A stretch of DNA of 64,000 bases from Sciscionella marina DSM 45152 (lineage in GTDB: Bacteria > Actinomycetota > Actinomycetes > Mycobacteriales > Pseudonocardiaceae), in assembly GCF_000379465.1 (NCBI RefSeq), contig NZ_KB905380.1, positions 372,001-436,000 on the forward strand, given 5' to 3'. A program made the position numbers and the translations under genes. Shown here one piece after another: positions 36,076 to 44,360 of the stretch; positions within the stretch are counted from its first letter, which is position 1, and every line of letters starts with the position of its first letter. The notes below the pieces were generated by a model. That model was given only the letters and a program-made list of their open reading frames with translations, ran no database searches and was not told the DNA's origin.

Positions 36076-37089
36076 CTATCCTTGGTTGAGTTTGGTGTAG
36101 ACCTGGGCCGCATTCTCCTTGGTCACCTGCTGCGTCGGCAGCGTCTGATTCTTGGGTACCGGTTTGCAGTCCACGAGGAACTTCTTCGCGGCTTCGATGG
36201 CTTCTTTGCCTCCGGTCGGGTACACGAAGGTCGCGGCGAGCCGGCCCGCTTCGACGGCCTTGATCCCGCCGGACGGGATCGGCAGTCCGTCGATGCCCAC
36301 GAATTTGACGTTCTTGAGCCCGGCGGATTGCGCGGCGAGGTAGGCACCTTCGGCCATCGGGTCACCCTGGGCGAACATCACCTGGATGTCCGGGTGTGCC
36401 TTGAACATCGCTTCGGCCTTCTGCTGAGCCTTGTCCCGCACCCATTCCCCGGACTGGCTTTCCACGACGTCGATCTTCTTGCCCTGGATGCCTTCCTTGA
36501 ACCCGTCGGAGCGTTCCTTGGCGGGTGTGGAGCCGTCCAGTCCGCGGATCTCGCCGACTTTCCCGCCGCTGGTCAGCAGCTTCGAGGCGACGAACTGGCC
36601 TGCCTGTTTGCCGATGTCCTTGTTGTCTCCGCCGATGAAGCTCGTGTACTGGTCCCCGTTGACCTTGCGGTCGAGCACGATCACCGGGATTCCTTTGTTG
36701 TAGGCGTCTTTGACCGCCTGGGTCAGCGGTGCCGCCTCGTTCGGGCTGATGATCAGCAGGTCGACCTTCTTGGTGATGAAGTTGTTCACGTCGTCGCGCT
36801 GCTTGGCGTTGTTCTGCTGGCCGTCCTGCACGTCGACATCGGTGACCTGGGGCAGCAGTTTCTTCGCGTATTTCTTGATGTCCTCGTCCATGCGTTCGCG
36901 GTAGGGCTCGGCCACGTTGGCTTGGCTGACCCCGATCTTGTACTTCCCGTTCGGGCCGCCGCATTTGGGCTGCTGCTGCGGGGCACCGCTGCTGCCCTTG
37001 TCGGCGCTGGTGGTGGTGCCGCATCCGGCGATGAGCGCGAGGGTGCACGCGGTGGCCGCCGCCATGGTGCCGATCTTGCGTACTGACAT
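36076..37089 (-). CDS. Ribose-type sugar-binding lipoprotein (Peripla_BP_4)
   Basis: About 337 residues from ATG 37089, with GGAG at -11. A signal peptide ends in the lipobox LALIAGC. The mature protein has the RbsB fold: YKIGVSQANVAEPYRERMDEDIKKYAKK, VDLLIISPNEAAPLTQAVKDAYNKGIPVIVLDRKVNG, and FAQGDPMAEGAYLAAQSAG. It captures a monosaccharide or cyclitol for the adjacent permease and ATPase. Last gene of the importer operon, 27 bases after the permease gene. Unusually for this region it is rich in Lys and uses fewer GC-rich codons, typical of highly expressed binding proteins. Confidence 0.9.
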   Translation of the reverse strand: MSVRKIGTMAAATACTLALIAGCGTTTSADKGSSGAPQQQPKCGGPNGKYKIGVSQANVAEPYRERMDEDIKKYAKKLLPQVTDVDVQDGQQNNAKQRDDVNNFITKKVDLLIISPNEAAPLTQAVKDAYNKGIPVIVLDRKVNGDQYTSFIGGDNKDIGKQAGQFVASKLLTSGGKVGEIRGLDGSTPAKERSDGFKEGIQGKKIDVVESQSGEWVRDKAQQKAEAMFKAHPDIQVMFAQGDPMAEGAYLAAQSAGLKNVKFVGIDGLPIPSGGIKAVEAGRLAATFVYPTGGKEAIEAAKKFLVDCKPVPKNQTLPTQQVTKENAAQVYTKLNQG

Positions 37090-37116
37090 GGGTTTCTCCA
37101 ACCGTGTAGAGGGGAT

Positions 37117-38142
37117 TCAGGCGCGCATCGATGCGGGGCGCAGCAACTGCAGCCCCGCGGTGAGCACGATGACCAGGCCGATGATGATCAGCTGCAGATC
37201 GGAGTTGACCCCGCGCAGGGCGAGGATGTTGCGCAATACGCCGACCAGCAGGGCACCGGCGACGGTGCCGAGCACTCCGCCGCGTCCTCCGGTCAGGCTC
37301 GCCCCGCCGATCACCACCGCGGCGATCGCGTCGAGTTCGTAGGTCTGTCCGTCGTTGGGGTCCCCGTTGTTGAGCTGGCCGGCGTGCACGATCCCGGCGA
37401 GCGCGGCGAGCAGCCCGCAGATACCGAACACCAGGATCTTCGTCCACAGCACCGGGACCCCGGACAGGCGCGCGGCCTTCTCGTTGCCGCCGATGGCGTA
37501 GACGTGCCGGGAGAACGTGGTGAACCGCAGGAACAGCGCGGCGAGCACGGCGATGACGATGAAGACGATCGCGGGAATCGGTACGGTACCGCCGAAGGTC
37601 TTGCCGCCGATGAAGGCGAAGGCGTCCGAGACCGGGCCGCCCTGGGACTGGTAGGTGATCGACACTCCCTGCCCGCCGGACCAGATCCGGGCGATGCCGC
37701 GTGCGACCTGCATCCCGGCGAGCGTGACGATGAACGCCTGGATCTTGAACCGCGCGTTCGCGATTCCTTGCAGTATCCCGAAAACCAGGCCCACTCCGAG
37801 TACACAGATGATCGCGGGCCACATCCCGAATCCGCTCTGCGCCAGCAGCACCGAGATTCCGACGCTGGCCATGCCGAGCACCGAGCCGACCGAGAGGTCG
37901 ATCCCGCCGATCAGGATCACCATGGTCATCCCGACCGCGAGTATCCCGTTTTCCGCGGAGGCCCGCACCACGTCGAGCAGGTTGTCCGGCCTCGGGAAGG
38001 TCTCCGGGTCCAGGATCGTGGCGAGGATGAACACCGCGACGAGGCCGAAAAGGCTCTGGAACTTGAATATCGTGGCGATCACCGTGGCACCGTTCGACCG
38101 GGTGCCCGGCAGCTGCTCCTCGAGCCCCTTCGCTGCGTTCAT
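37117..38142 (-). CDS. Ribose-type ABC transporter permease (RbsC-like)
   Basis: About 341 residues from ATG 38142, overlapping the ATPase stop (ATGA). It has the branched-chain/ribose permease family features: ENGILAVGMTMVILIGGIDLSVGSVLGMASV, GNEKAARLSGVPV and DAIAAVVIGGASLTGGRGGVLGTVAGALLVGVLRN. About eight to ten hydrophobic helices. It forms the channel for the importer with the two-domain ATPase upstream and binding protein downstream. Confidence 0.92.
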   Translation of the reverse strand: MNAAKGLEEQLPGTRSNGATVIATIFKFQSLFGLVAVFILATILDPETFPRPDNLLDVVRASAENGILAVGMTMVILIGGIDLSVGSVLGMASVGISVLLAQSGFGMWPAIICVLGVGLVFGILQGIANARFKIQAFIVTLAGMQVARGIARIWSGGQGVSITYQSQGGPVSDAFAFIGGKTFGGTVPIPAIVFIVIAVLAALFLRFTTFSRHVYAIGGNEKAARLSGVPVLWTKILVFGICGLLAALAGIVHAGQLNNGDPNDGQTYELDAIAAVVIGGASLTGGRGGVLGTVAGALLVGVLRNILALRGVNSDLQLIIIGLVIVLTAGLQLLRPASMRA

Positions 38143-39707
38143 CCGTCCTCTCCCCTTGACTCGTCCAACGACGCCGCGCCCATCGATACGGCCAGTAGTT
38201 CGGCCTCGCCGAGCCGTGCGGTGGACATCTCCCGCACGCTCACCCCGTCGCGCAGCACGACCACCCGGTCGCACACCCCGATCAGCTCCGCGAGTTCGGA
38301 GGAGGCGAGCAGTACTCCGAGCCCCTGCTTCGCCGCCTCGGTGAGCAGGGTGTAGATCTCGGCCTTCGCCCCGATGTCCACGCCCCTGGTCGGCTCGTCG
38401 AGCAGCAGCAGTTTCGGCTCGGTCACCAGATTCCGCCCGAGCACGACCTTCTGCTGATTACCCCCGGACAGTGCCCCGACCGCGGTGCGCACCGAGGCCG
38501 TCTTCACCCCGAGCCGCTCGACCATCCGGGCCGCGGCGTCCCGTTCGCTTCCGCCACGCAGGAATCCGTTCCAGGCGATCGTGGACAGCGTGGAGAGCAC
38601 ACTGTTCGCGGTCACCGAATGGTCCAGGCTGAGCCCTTCGATCCGGCGGTCCTCGGGCACGTAGGCGATCCCGCTCGCCATGGCGTTGCGCACCCCGGAG
38701 GGGCGGTACTCCTTGCCGTTCAACAAGATCCGCCCGTGCAGCCGCCCCTTGGCACCCACTCCGTACAGCGTCTGCAGCAGCTCCGTACGCCCCGCGCCGA
38801 GCAGCCCGGCGAGCCCGACGATCTCTCCCGCATGCACCCGGAGGCTGATCCCGCGCGGATCGCGGCGTCCCGGAACCGGGCGTTTGCGGGACAGCCGGAG
38901 CTCGCCGACCTCGAGCAGCTCCGCTTCGCGCGCCACGGATTCGTGGGTGAACAGCGCCTCGACCTTGCGCCCGACCATGGCTTCCGAGGCCTGTTCCGAG
39001 GTCATGGAGCCGACATCGAACTCCTTGACCACCGAACCGTTGCGCAGCACCGTGGCCACATCGGCGATCCGGCCGATCTCGTCCATCCGGTGCGAGATGT
39101 AGACGATGCCCACACCCGCCGCCCGCAGCTCGGACACCACCCCGAACAGCTGCTCGACCTCGTGCGAGGACAGCGCAGAGGTAGGTTCGTCCATGATCAG
39201 CACCCGGGCGTCGAGGGCAAGCGCCTTCGCGATGATCACCAGCTGCTGTTCCCCGGTGCGCAGCTGTTCCACCGCGCGGCGCGGATCGATCGGGATCCCG
39301 GTGCGCTCCAGCAGCGCCGCGGTGCCGTCCACCATGGCGCCGAAGTCCGCGGTGCCCAGCCGGGTCCGCGGTTCGCGGCCGAGGTACACGTTCTCCGCGA
39401 CCGAGAGCGCGGGGACGAGGTCGAGCTCCTGGTGGATCATCGCGATACCGGCGTGCTGCGCGTCCGCCGGGCGGGCGAATCGGCGCGGCTCACCGCCGAT
39501 GTGGATCGTCCCGGTGTAGTCGGTGATGTCTCCGGAGAGCACCTTCATCAGCGTGGACTTCCCTGCCCCGTTCTCCCCGAGCAGCGCGTGCACCTGGCCC
39601 GCACGGATGGCGAAGTCGACCTCCACGCAGGCCTGCGCCCCACCGTAGGATTTGCTGATCCCGGCCATCGCGACAAGTGGGACGCCGCCGTCCGTCTCGT
39701 TCCCCAT
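38139..39707 (-). CDS. Ribose-type ABC transporter ATPase (RbsA-like, two ATPase domains)
   Basis: About 522 residues from ATG 39707, with GGGGAG three bases upstream. Two tandem ABC domains are visible: the first with GENGAGKST, LRTGEQQLVIIAKAL and VLIMDEPTSAL; the second with degenerate Walker A (GLLGAGRTELLQ), signature LSGGNQQKVVLGRNL and LLLDEPTRGVDIGAKAEI, exactly the RbsA/MglA arrangement. It drives uptake of a monosaccharide. A longer frame to 40109 exists but would run through the promoter and operator. Confidence 0.93.
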   Translation of the reverse strand: MGNETDGGVPLVAMAGISKSYGGAQACVEVDFAIRAGQVHALLGENGAGKSTLMKVLSGDITDYTGTIHIGGEPRRFARPADAQHAGIAMIHQELDLVPALSVAENVYLGREPRTRLGTADFGAMVDGTAALLERTGIPIDPRRAVEQLRTGEQQLVIIAKALALDARVLIMDEPTSALSSHEVEQLFGVVSELRAAGVGIVYISHRMDEIGRIADVATVLRNGSVVKEFDVGSMTSEQASEAMVGRKVEALFTHESVAREAELLEVGELRLSRKRPVPGRRDPRGISLRVHAGEIVGLAGLLGAGRTELLQTLYGVGAKGRLHGRILLNGKEYRPSGVRNAMASGIAYVPEDRRIEGLSLDHSVTANSVLSTLSTIAWNGFLRGGSERDAAARMVERLGVKTASVRTAVGALSGGNQQKVVLGRNLVTEPKLLLLDEPTRGVDIGAKAEIYTLLTEAAKQGLGVLLASSELAELIGVCDRVVVLRDGVSVREMSTARLGEAELLAVSMGAASLDESRGEDG

Positions 39708-39726
39708 GAGCTCCCCGACACTTCGG

Positions 39727-39738
39727 GTAATCGATTTC
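39727..39738. promoter_or_regulatory. LacI-type operator upstream of the importer operon
   Basis: GTAATCGATTTC, preceded by GG as in the isomerase site (GGGTAATCG in both). It lies 5 bases downstream of the -10, the same spacing as at 34789-34800, indicating control by the same repressor. Confidence 0.75.
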
Positions 39739-39743
39739 TGCAA

Positions 39744-39772
39744 CGCTAAGGCAGCCCCACTCAGGGTGTCAA
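39744..39772 (-). promoter_or_regulatory. Promoter of the ribose-type importer operon
   Basis: On the minus strand TTGACA (39767-39772) and TTAGCG (39744-39749) are 17 bases apart. Bases following the -35 (TTGACACCC) are identical to those at the isomerase promoter. Confidence 0.65.
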
Positions 39773-39816
39773 GCATCACGCTCACTGACGGTACTCGGAC
39801 TCGGAGCGCGTCTGAT

Positions 39817-39849
39817 GGCTCTCGTCCGTCGCGAGCGGACCAATGAGCC
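39817..39849. repeat. REP-like hairpin, copy 1
   Basis: GGCTC (39817-39821) pairs with GAGCC (39845-39849) and GTCCG (39824-39828) with CGGAC (39836-39840). The 16 bases CTCGTCCGTCGCGAGC (39821-39836) recur exactly at 57542-57557 inside another hairpin. Confidence 0.55.
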
Positions 39850-39943
39850 GCAGCGGTGTTCTGCGGTGTTTGACGACAATGCGTGCCGTGCCCGTCGGCA
39901 CCGGAGGCTCTACCAGCGCCGCGCTGGCCTGCGAAGGCACTTC

Positions 39944-39979
39944 GCCGACGTCGCAGCGCAGGCCGACGTCGCAGCGCAG
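39944..39979. repeat. Perfect 18-bp tandem duplication
   Basis: GCCGACGTCGCAGCGCAG occurs twice in direct succession (39944-39961 and 39962-39979), upstream of the DUF5313 gene. The unit contains the palindrome GACGTC. A length that is a multiple of three would be tolerated in coding DNA, but no gene is evident. Confidence 0.8.
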
Positions 39980-40025
39980 CAGGACACGGAGCTGTCGGAT
40001 GCGCCCTCAGGTTATTCTGGATCCC

Positions 40026-40430
40026 GTGCGCCGCCCCAATCCCCTGCTCTGGTTGTCCTACCAGTTCACCGGTCGACTGCCCGTCCGGTACCGGGATTGG
40101 GTACTGCACGACGGCACCTGCCGGACCTGGCTGCTGCGGGTGTTCCTGCGCGGTTTCGTGCAGATGCTGCCGGTGCTAGCCGTGCTGTTCGTGTTCTTCG
40201 CCGTGGTACTCGGCGGGCCGCTGCTGCTCGCCTTCGGTTCCATCCTCCTCGCCCTGCTCGTGGGGTTCCGGTTCGTGCTCGCCTACTCGGTGGAGAGCGT
40301 GGACCATCGGCTCGCCAAGAACGGGCACCCGCCGGGTTACGGCACCACGATGCGCAAAGCCCGGTACAAGGCCGAGCACACCGATGAGGACGAGGACTAC
40401 GAGCGGGTCTGGCGCAACCCCGGTAGCTAG
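40026..40430 (+). CDS. DUF5313 family membrane protein
   Basis: About 134 residues from GTG 40026 (VRRPNPLLWLSYQFTGRLP); ATG 39999 is an alternative. RPNPLLWL, GRLPVRYRDWVLHDGTCRTWLLR and a pair of hydrophobic helices (VLAVLFVFFAVVLGG, LLLAFGSILLALLVGFRFVLAYS) match the actinobacterial DUF5313 family, whose function is unknown. The C-terminus (MRKARYKAEHTDEDEDYERVWRNPGS) is charged and cytoplasmic. It converges with the EamA gene; both TAG stops are read from one CTAG at 40427-40430. Confidence 0.8.
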   Translation: MRRPNPLLWLSYQFTGRLPVRYRDWVLHDGTCRTWLLRVFLRGFVQMLPVLAVLFVFFAVVLGGPLLLAFGSILLALLVGFRFVLAYSVESVDHRLAKNGHPPGYGTTMRKARYKAEHTDEDEDYERVWRNPGS

Positions 40431-41326
40431 CGACTTCGGGTGGACCCGATCGAGGCGACCACCACGCAGCACACGGCGATCCACTGCCGCCAGCCGAGCT
40501 GTTCACCGAGCACGATCAGCCCGGCGAGCGCGGCCACCGCCGGTTCGAGGCTCATCAGCACGCCGAACACGCGCGGTGGGATCCGGCGCAGTGCCTCGAG
40601 TTCGAGCGTGTAGGGCAGTACCGAGGACAGCAGGGCCACACCGAGCCCGGCGAGCAGCGCGGTCCAGGAGAATATTCCGGATCCGCCCTGCACGATGCCG
40701 ACCGGGAGCGCCATCACCGCGGAGACCGCCATCGCCAGCGCCAGCCCGTCGTGCCCGCTGGTGCGCTTGCCGAGCGCGCTGCCCGCGAGGATGTAGCCGC
40801 CCCAGCAGACACCGGCACCGAGCGCGAACACCACGCCGAGCCAGTCGATCCGCCCGCCCTCGGCGAGCAGGAACACCCCGAGCGCGGCGAGCAGCGCCCA
40901 CCCGGCGTGCACCAGCCTGCGCGCCCCGATCAGCGCGATCGTCAGCGGGCCGAGGAATTCGATGGTCACCGCGACCCCGAGCGGGATCCGGGAAATGGCC
41001 TGGTAGAGCAACATGTTCATGCCGGCGAGGACGACCCCGTAGCAGATGATCGCCGGCCAGGCCTGCCTGCCGACCCGCAGCGAGGGCCGCAGCACCGCGA
41101 GCATGATGCCTGCCGAGAACACGATCCGCAGGGCCACCGCGCCGATCGGTCCGGTCACCGCGAACAGCTGCTTGGCCACGCTCGCCCCGAACTGCACCGA
41201 GACGATCCCGACCAGGATCATCGCCGGTGGTGGAACCCGGCCCCATGCCGTCCCGGCCGATTCGCGGATCTCCCCGGCGAACGACCAGAACCGCTGTGCC
41301 CGTTCCGAGGAGGTAACCGTGACCAC
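40427..41326 (-). CDS. EamA-family exporter (RhtA-like)
   Basis: About 299 residues from GTG 41326, which has AAGGAG 8 bases upstream; the open frame extends to 41344. Ten hydrophobic helices arranged as two EamA repeats: ILVGIVSVQFGASVAKQLFAVTGPIGAVALRIVFSAGIML and later GVCWGGYILAGSALGKRTSG. This is closest to RhtA-like threonine/homoserine or amino acid exporters. Substrate not determinable. No operon partners. Confidence 0.82.
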   Translation of the reverse strand: MVTVTSSERAQRFWSFAGEIRESAGTAWGRVPPPAMILVGIVSVQFGASVAKQLFAVTGPIGAVALRIVFSAGIMLAVLRPSLRVGRQAWPAIICYGVVLAGMNMLLYQAISRIPLGVAVTIEFLGPLTIALIGARRLVHAGWALLAALGVFLLAEGGRIDWLGVVFALGAGVCWGGYILAGSALGKRTSGHDGLALAMAVSAVMALPVGIVQGGSGIFSWTALLAGLGVALLSSVLPYTLELEALRRIPPRVFGVLMSLEPAVAALAGLIVLGEQLGWRQWIAVCCVVVASIGSTRSR

Positions 41327-41423
41327 TCGCGTTTCTCCTTCCACCGCCCACTCACCAGCGTCTCACTGTGTACATGTCAAGCTGACGGTGGATCAATGAC
41401 ATTTCTGTGGGAGGGACCCAACC

Positions 41424-42965
41424 GTGCGGTACGCGTCCGTCTGCGCCGCGATCGTGCTCGTCGCGGCGGTGCTCGCCGGATGCACGGCGGGCCCCTCGGC
41501 ACGCCCCGCGATCATCGGTGCCCCTGGCCCCGCTCCGGCACCGACCGGTTCCGATGACCCGGCCAAGCGCCCCGTCCCCCCACTGGACCGCAGCAAGCAG
41601 GACCAGCTCGCCTGGCAGCCCTGCTCCGCCGATGTGCGCCGGAATCTTGCCGAGTCCAACGCCCCGCTCGGCAACGCCCAGTGCTCGACGATCGCGCCCC
41701 GGCTCGGCGAGGACACCGTGCCGAGCATGATGAACGCCAAGATCAGCCTGCTCAAGGCGGGCACCGGCGCGGTCCCGCTGCTCGTGCTCGACGATGTGGA
41801 CGGGGAACCGGGCACGGTGTATGCCGCGAAGCTCGCCGCGAGCCTTCCCCCAGAGATGCTGCGCACGTTCACCCTGATCGGGATGGACCGGCGCGGCACC
41901 GGCGACTCGGACGGGCTCGGCTGCATCCCGCAGCAGGACCGGGCCGCGATCCTGGGCTACGACCCGGCCGCGGACAAGCTGGACGATCTGATCACCGCCG
42001 AACGCGATGCCGTGCAGCAGTGCCAGGTCGACATGGAGAACACGCTGCAGAGCTTCGACACCTACAACACGGTGCGCGATATCGAGATGCTCCGGGACAA
42101 GCTCGGGGTCGGGCATCTGAACGGCATCGGGCGCGGCGAGGGCGCGCGGCTGCTCGCCCAGTACGCCACGCGCTATCCCGGGCACGCGGGCCGCATGGTG
42201 TTCGACGGGTTCCCCGATCCCAATGCCGAGATCCAGGACCGGTACCGCACCAGGGCGGACACCGCCGAGCAGACCTTCGACGCCTTCGCCGACTCCTGCC
42301 GCGAGGACGGCTGCCCCCTCGGGGCGGATCCGCGGGCCGCGCTGACCGCCTTGCTCGGCTCGCTGCGCGAGAAACCGCTCAACAGCGCGGGTATCCGCAT
42401 AGGGCCGGGGATGGCGGTGAACGCGGTGCTGACCGGGCTCGCCGACAAGCAGCGCTGGCCCGAGCTCGCCAAGGCCATCGCGGGCGCCCGCGGCGGGAAC
42501 GGAGACGGCCTCGCCGCCTTCCTGCGCCCACTGCTGCAGGGCAACGAGGACACCGGATCGCGGCTGGACGCCCGTATGGTGACCGGCTGCAACGACGACG
42601 AGGCCCGGTTGCCACCGCAACAGGTCGGCGCCTCGGTGAAGGAGTGGCGCGCCAAGGATCCGCTGTTCGGCGCGGCCTTCGGGCAGCGGCTGCTGCTGTG
42701 CCTGCCTTGGCCGCCCTCGTCCAAGGCGGTCGGGAAACCCAGCGACAAGCTCCCGCCGAGCCTGATGCTGTCCACCGCGCACGATCCGGTCACTCCGCAG
42801 GAGGGAACCCAGCGGGTCGCCCAGCAGATTCCCGCCGTCGTGCGGGTCGGCTGGCAGGGGGCGGGCCACGGCGCGCTGGGGAATTCCCAGTGCGCGACCG
42901 AGAAGGCGAGCAGCTATCTGGTGCACGCGACGCTGCCCAGTTCGAGTACCGCCTGTCCGGCATGA
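41424..42965 (+). CDS. Alpha/beta-hydrolase-fold lipoprotein without a nucleophilic serine
   Basis: A 513-residue exported protein with signal peptide and lipobox VLAGC. It follows the secreted tripeptidyl-aminopeptidase/TAP-like family of actinobacteria: LIGMDRRGTGDSDGLGC (oxyanion region), then NGIGRGEGARLLAQYATRYP where the nucleophile elbow is expected, and STAHDPVTPQEGTQR and QGAGHGA supplying the Asp and His. In relatives the elbow is G-x-S-x-G; here it reads GRGEG (236-240) with Gly238 at the Ser position. It is therefore unlikely to be a standard serine peptidase and may bind rather than cleave a ligand. Followed closely by a DUF3558 lipoprotein gene. Confidence 0.75.
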   Translation: MRYASVCAAIVLVAAVLAGCTAGPSARPAIIGAPGPAPAPTGSDDPAKRPVPPLDRSKQDQLAWQPCSADVRRNLAESNAPLGNAQCSTIAPRLGEDTVPSMMNAKISLLKAGTGAVPLLVLDDVDGEPGTVYAAKLAASLPPEMLRTFTLIGMDRRGTGDSDGLGCIPQQDRAAILGYDPAADKLDDLITAERDAVQQCQVDMENTLQSFDTYNTVRDIEMLRDKLGVGHLNGIGRGEGARLLAQYATRYPGHAGRMVFDGFPDPNAEIQDRYRTRADTAEQTFDAFADSCREDGCPLGADPRAALTALLGSLREKPLNSAGIRIGPGMAVNAVLTGLADKQRWPELAKAIAGARGGNGDGLAAFLRPLLQGNEDTGSRLDARMVTGCNDDEARLPPQQVGASVKEWRAKDPLFGAAFGQRLLLCLPWPPSSKAVGKPSDKLPPSLMLSTAHDPVTPQEGTQRVAQQIPAVVRVGWQGAGHGALGNSQCATEKASSYLVHATLPSSSTACPA

Positions 42966-43032
42966 GAACACGCCGGACACGCCCGGTGCGCGGATTCCGG
43001 TCCGTGTCCCATCGCCCGGCTAGCCTTGGCCC

Positions 43033-43641
43033 GTGCACAGCCGAACCCTGTCCGCCTGCGTCCTCGCCTGCGCCGCCGTCCTCGCGACGGCCTGCTCGGG
43101 AACCCCGCACTCCACGCCCGCCGAGCAGTCCCCGGCGTCGAGCAGCCCGGCCCCGTCCAGCGCGCCCAGTTCCGCACCGCAGTCCAAGGCCGGCAACGGG
43201 ATCGACCTCGCGGGCACCGATCCGTGCAGGCTGCTCAGCGCGGCCAGGGCGAGCACGCTCGGGATGCCCGCCACGGGCAGCCCGGCGCGCAACGAGGTGC
43301 TCGACAACGCCCCCATGTGCGGTTACACCAGCGAACAGAGCCACCTCGGCCTGCTGCTGACCACGGTGAGCAGCAAGGGACTCGAGTTCTTCGGCCCCGG
43401 CAAGGTCGCGGGCTCGGTACACAAGACCACCGTCGCGGGTCTGCCCGCCTTCCAGAACCGGCCAGCCGATGCCCCGCCCGGATCGGATTTCTGCACGGTC
43501 ACCGTCGGCGTGCGCAGCGGCCAGGCGCTCGACGTGCTCTACCGCGAGGACGCCGCCGAGGAAGCCAGGGGCGAGGATTTCCTGTGCCAGCGCGCGAAAC
43601 AGGCCGCCAGCGCGGCGGTCGGCACGCTGCGCGCGAAGTGA
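43033..43641 (+). CDS. DUF3558 lipoprotein
   Basis: A 202-residue lipoprotein from GTG 43033, with signal peptide and lipobox LATAC. After a Ser/Pro/Ala-rich linker comes the DUF3558 domain: GTDPCRLLSAARASTLGMPATG, MCGYTSEQSHLGLLLTTVS, and C-terminal DFLCQRAKQAASAAVGTL. The paired cysteines in DPC, MCGY, FCTV and FLCQ probably form disulfides. Function of this actinobacterial family is unknown. It lies 67 bases after the hydrolase-like lipoprotein gene; both may be exported together. Confidence 0.82.
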   Translation: MHSRTLSACVLACAAVLATACSGTPHSTPAEQSPASSSPAPSSAPSSAPQSKAGNGIDLAGTDPCRLLSAARASTLGMPATGSPARNEVLDNAPMCGYTSEQSHLGLLLTTVSSKGLEFFGPGKVAGSVHKTTVAGLPAFQNRPADAPPGSDFCTVTVGVRSGQALDVLYREDAAEEARGEDFLCQRAKQAASAAVGTLRAK

Positions 43642-43668
43642 GCACCGCGCCCGGGAACTCTGGTGCTC
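43640..43668. terminator. Hairpin between convergent DUF3558 and TetR genes
   Basis: GAGCACC (43640-43646) pairs perfectly with GGTGCTC (43662-43668), 15-base loop, spanning both stop codons. Probable bidirectional terminator. Confidence 0.5.
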
Positions 43669-44314
43669 AGCCGGATTTCAACCGTTCGAACAGCGCACGG
43701 AATCCGTCCAGGGACGCTTCGAGTGCCACTTCGAACGACTCACCGTCGATCTCGGCGGCGTACGCGTGCAGGCGGTGCGCGTCGTAGAGGTTCGGGTACC
43801 GGTCGAGGTAGGCCCGCACGTCATCGGAGAACCCCTCGGAGAACCCGCCCGAGTACTGGGTCATCGCCGCGCCGATCACCAGGTAGCTCACCGAGGCGCC
43901 CACCATCGTGGCGTAGCGGGGTGGCCAGCCCGCGGCGAGCAGGGCACCGTGGATCGCGTCGGCCTGGCGCAGTGAGGCGGGCCGGTTGCGCGGCCCACGC
44001 GCGAGGAACGGGACCAGATTGGGGTGTTCGGCCAGCAGTGCCCGGTACGAGCGCGCCCAGGCGCGCAGTCCGCCGACCCAGTCCCGCTGCTGCAGGGCAT
44101 CGGCGATGTCCACCTGCGCGGCGAGGTCGTCGACCAGCGAGTCGAGCAGCTCGTCCTTGGTGGCCACATGCCCGTACAGCGAGGCGGCCCGCACGCCGAG
44201 CGCGGTGGCGATCCGCCGCATGGTCAGCCCGTCGAGTCCTTCGCTGTCCAGGATCTCGAGTGCCTTCGCCTTGATCACCGACCCGGACAGCAGCGGCGTG
44301 GACGGTCGCGGCAC
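43667..44314 (-). CDS. TetR-family transcriptional regulator
   Basis: About 215 residues from GTG 44314, which has GGAGGGA just upstream. The N-terminal HTH reads VIKAKALEILDSEGLDGLTMRRIATALGVRAASLYGHVATKDELLDSLVDDL; the C-terminal part (HRALLAEHPNLVPFLARGPRNRP) matches the TetR_C (tetracycline repressor C-terminal) group. It is divergent from a MaoC-type gene and probably represses it through the inverted repeat at 44361-44381. Confidence 0.88.
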   Translation of the reverse strand: MPRPSTPLLSGSVIKAKALEILDSEGLDGLTMRRIATALGVRAASLYGHVATKDELLDSLVDDLAAQVDIADALQQRDWVGGLRAWARSYRALLAEHPNLVPFLARGPRNRPASLRQADAIHGALLAAGWPPRYATMVGASVSYLVIGAAMTQYSGGFSEGFSDDVRAYLDRYPNLYDAHRLHAYAAEIDGESFEVALEASLDGFRALFERLKSG

Positions 44315-44360
44315 ACTCGCTCCCTCCTGCCGATGGGCTCTTGACCGACGAGGGTACAGT

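Larger units (their letters stand above)
39708..40025. other. 318-base non-coding interval upstream of the importer and the DUF5313 gene
   Basis: Holds, from left to right, the importer operator and promoter (39727-39772), a hairpin with a 16-base sequence repeated elsewhere (39817-39849), and an 18-base tandem duplication (39944-39979). Open frames here look like chance frames in high-GC DNA; I see no convincing gene. Confidence 0.6.
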
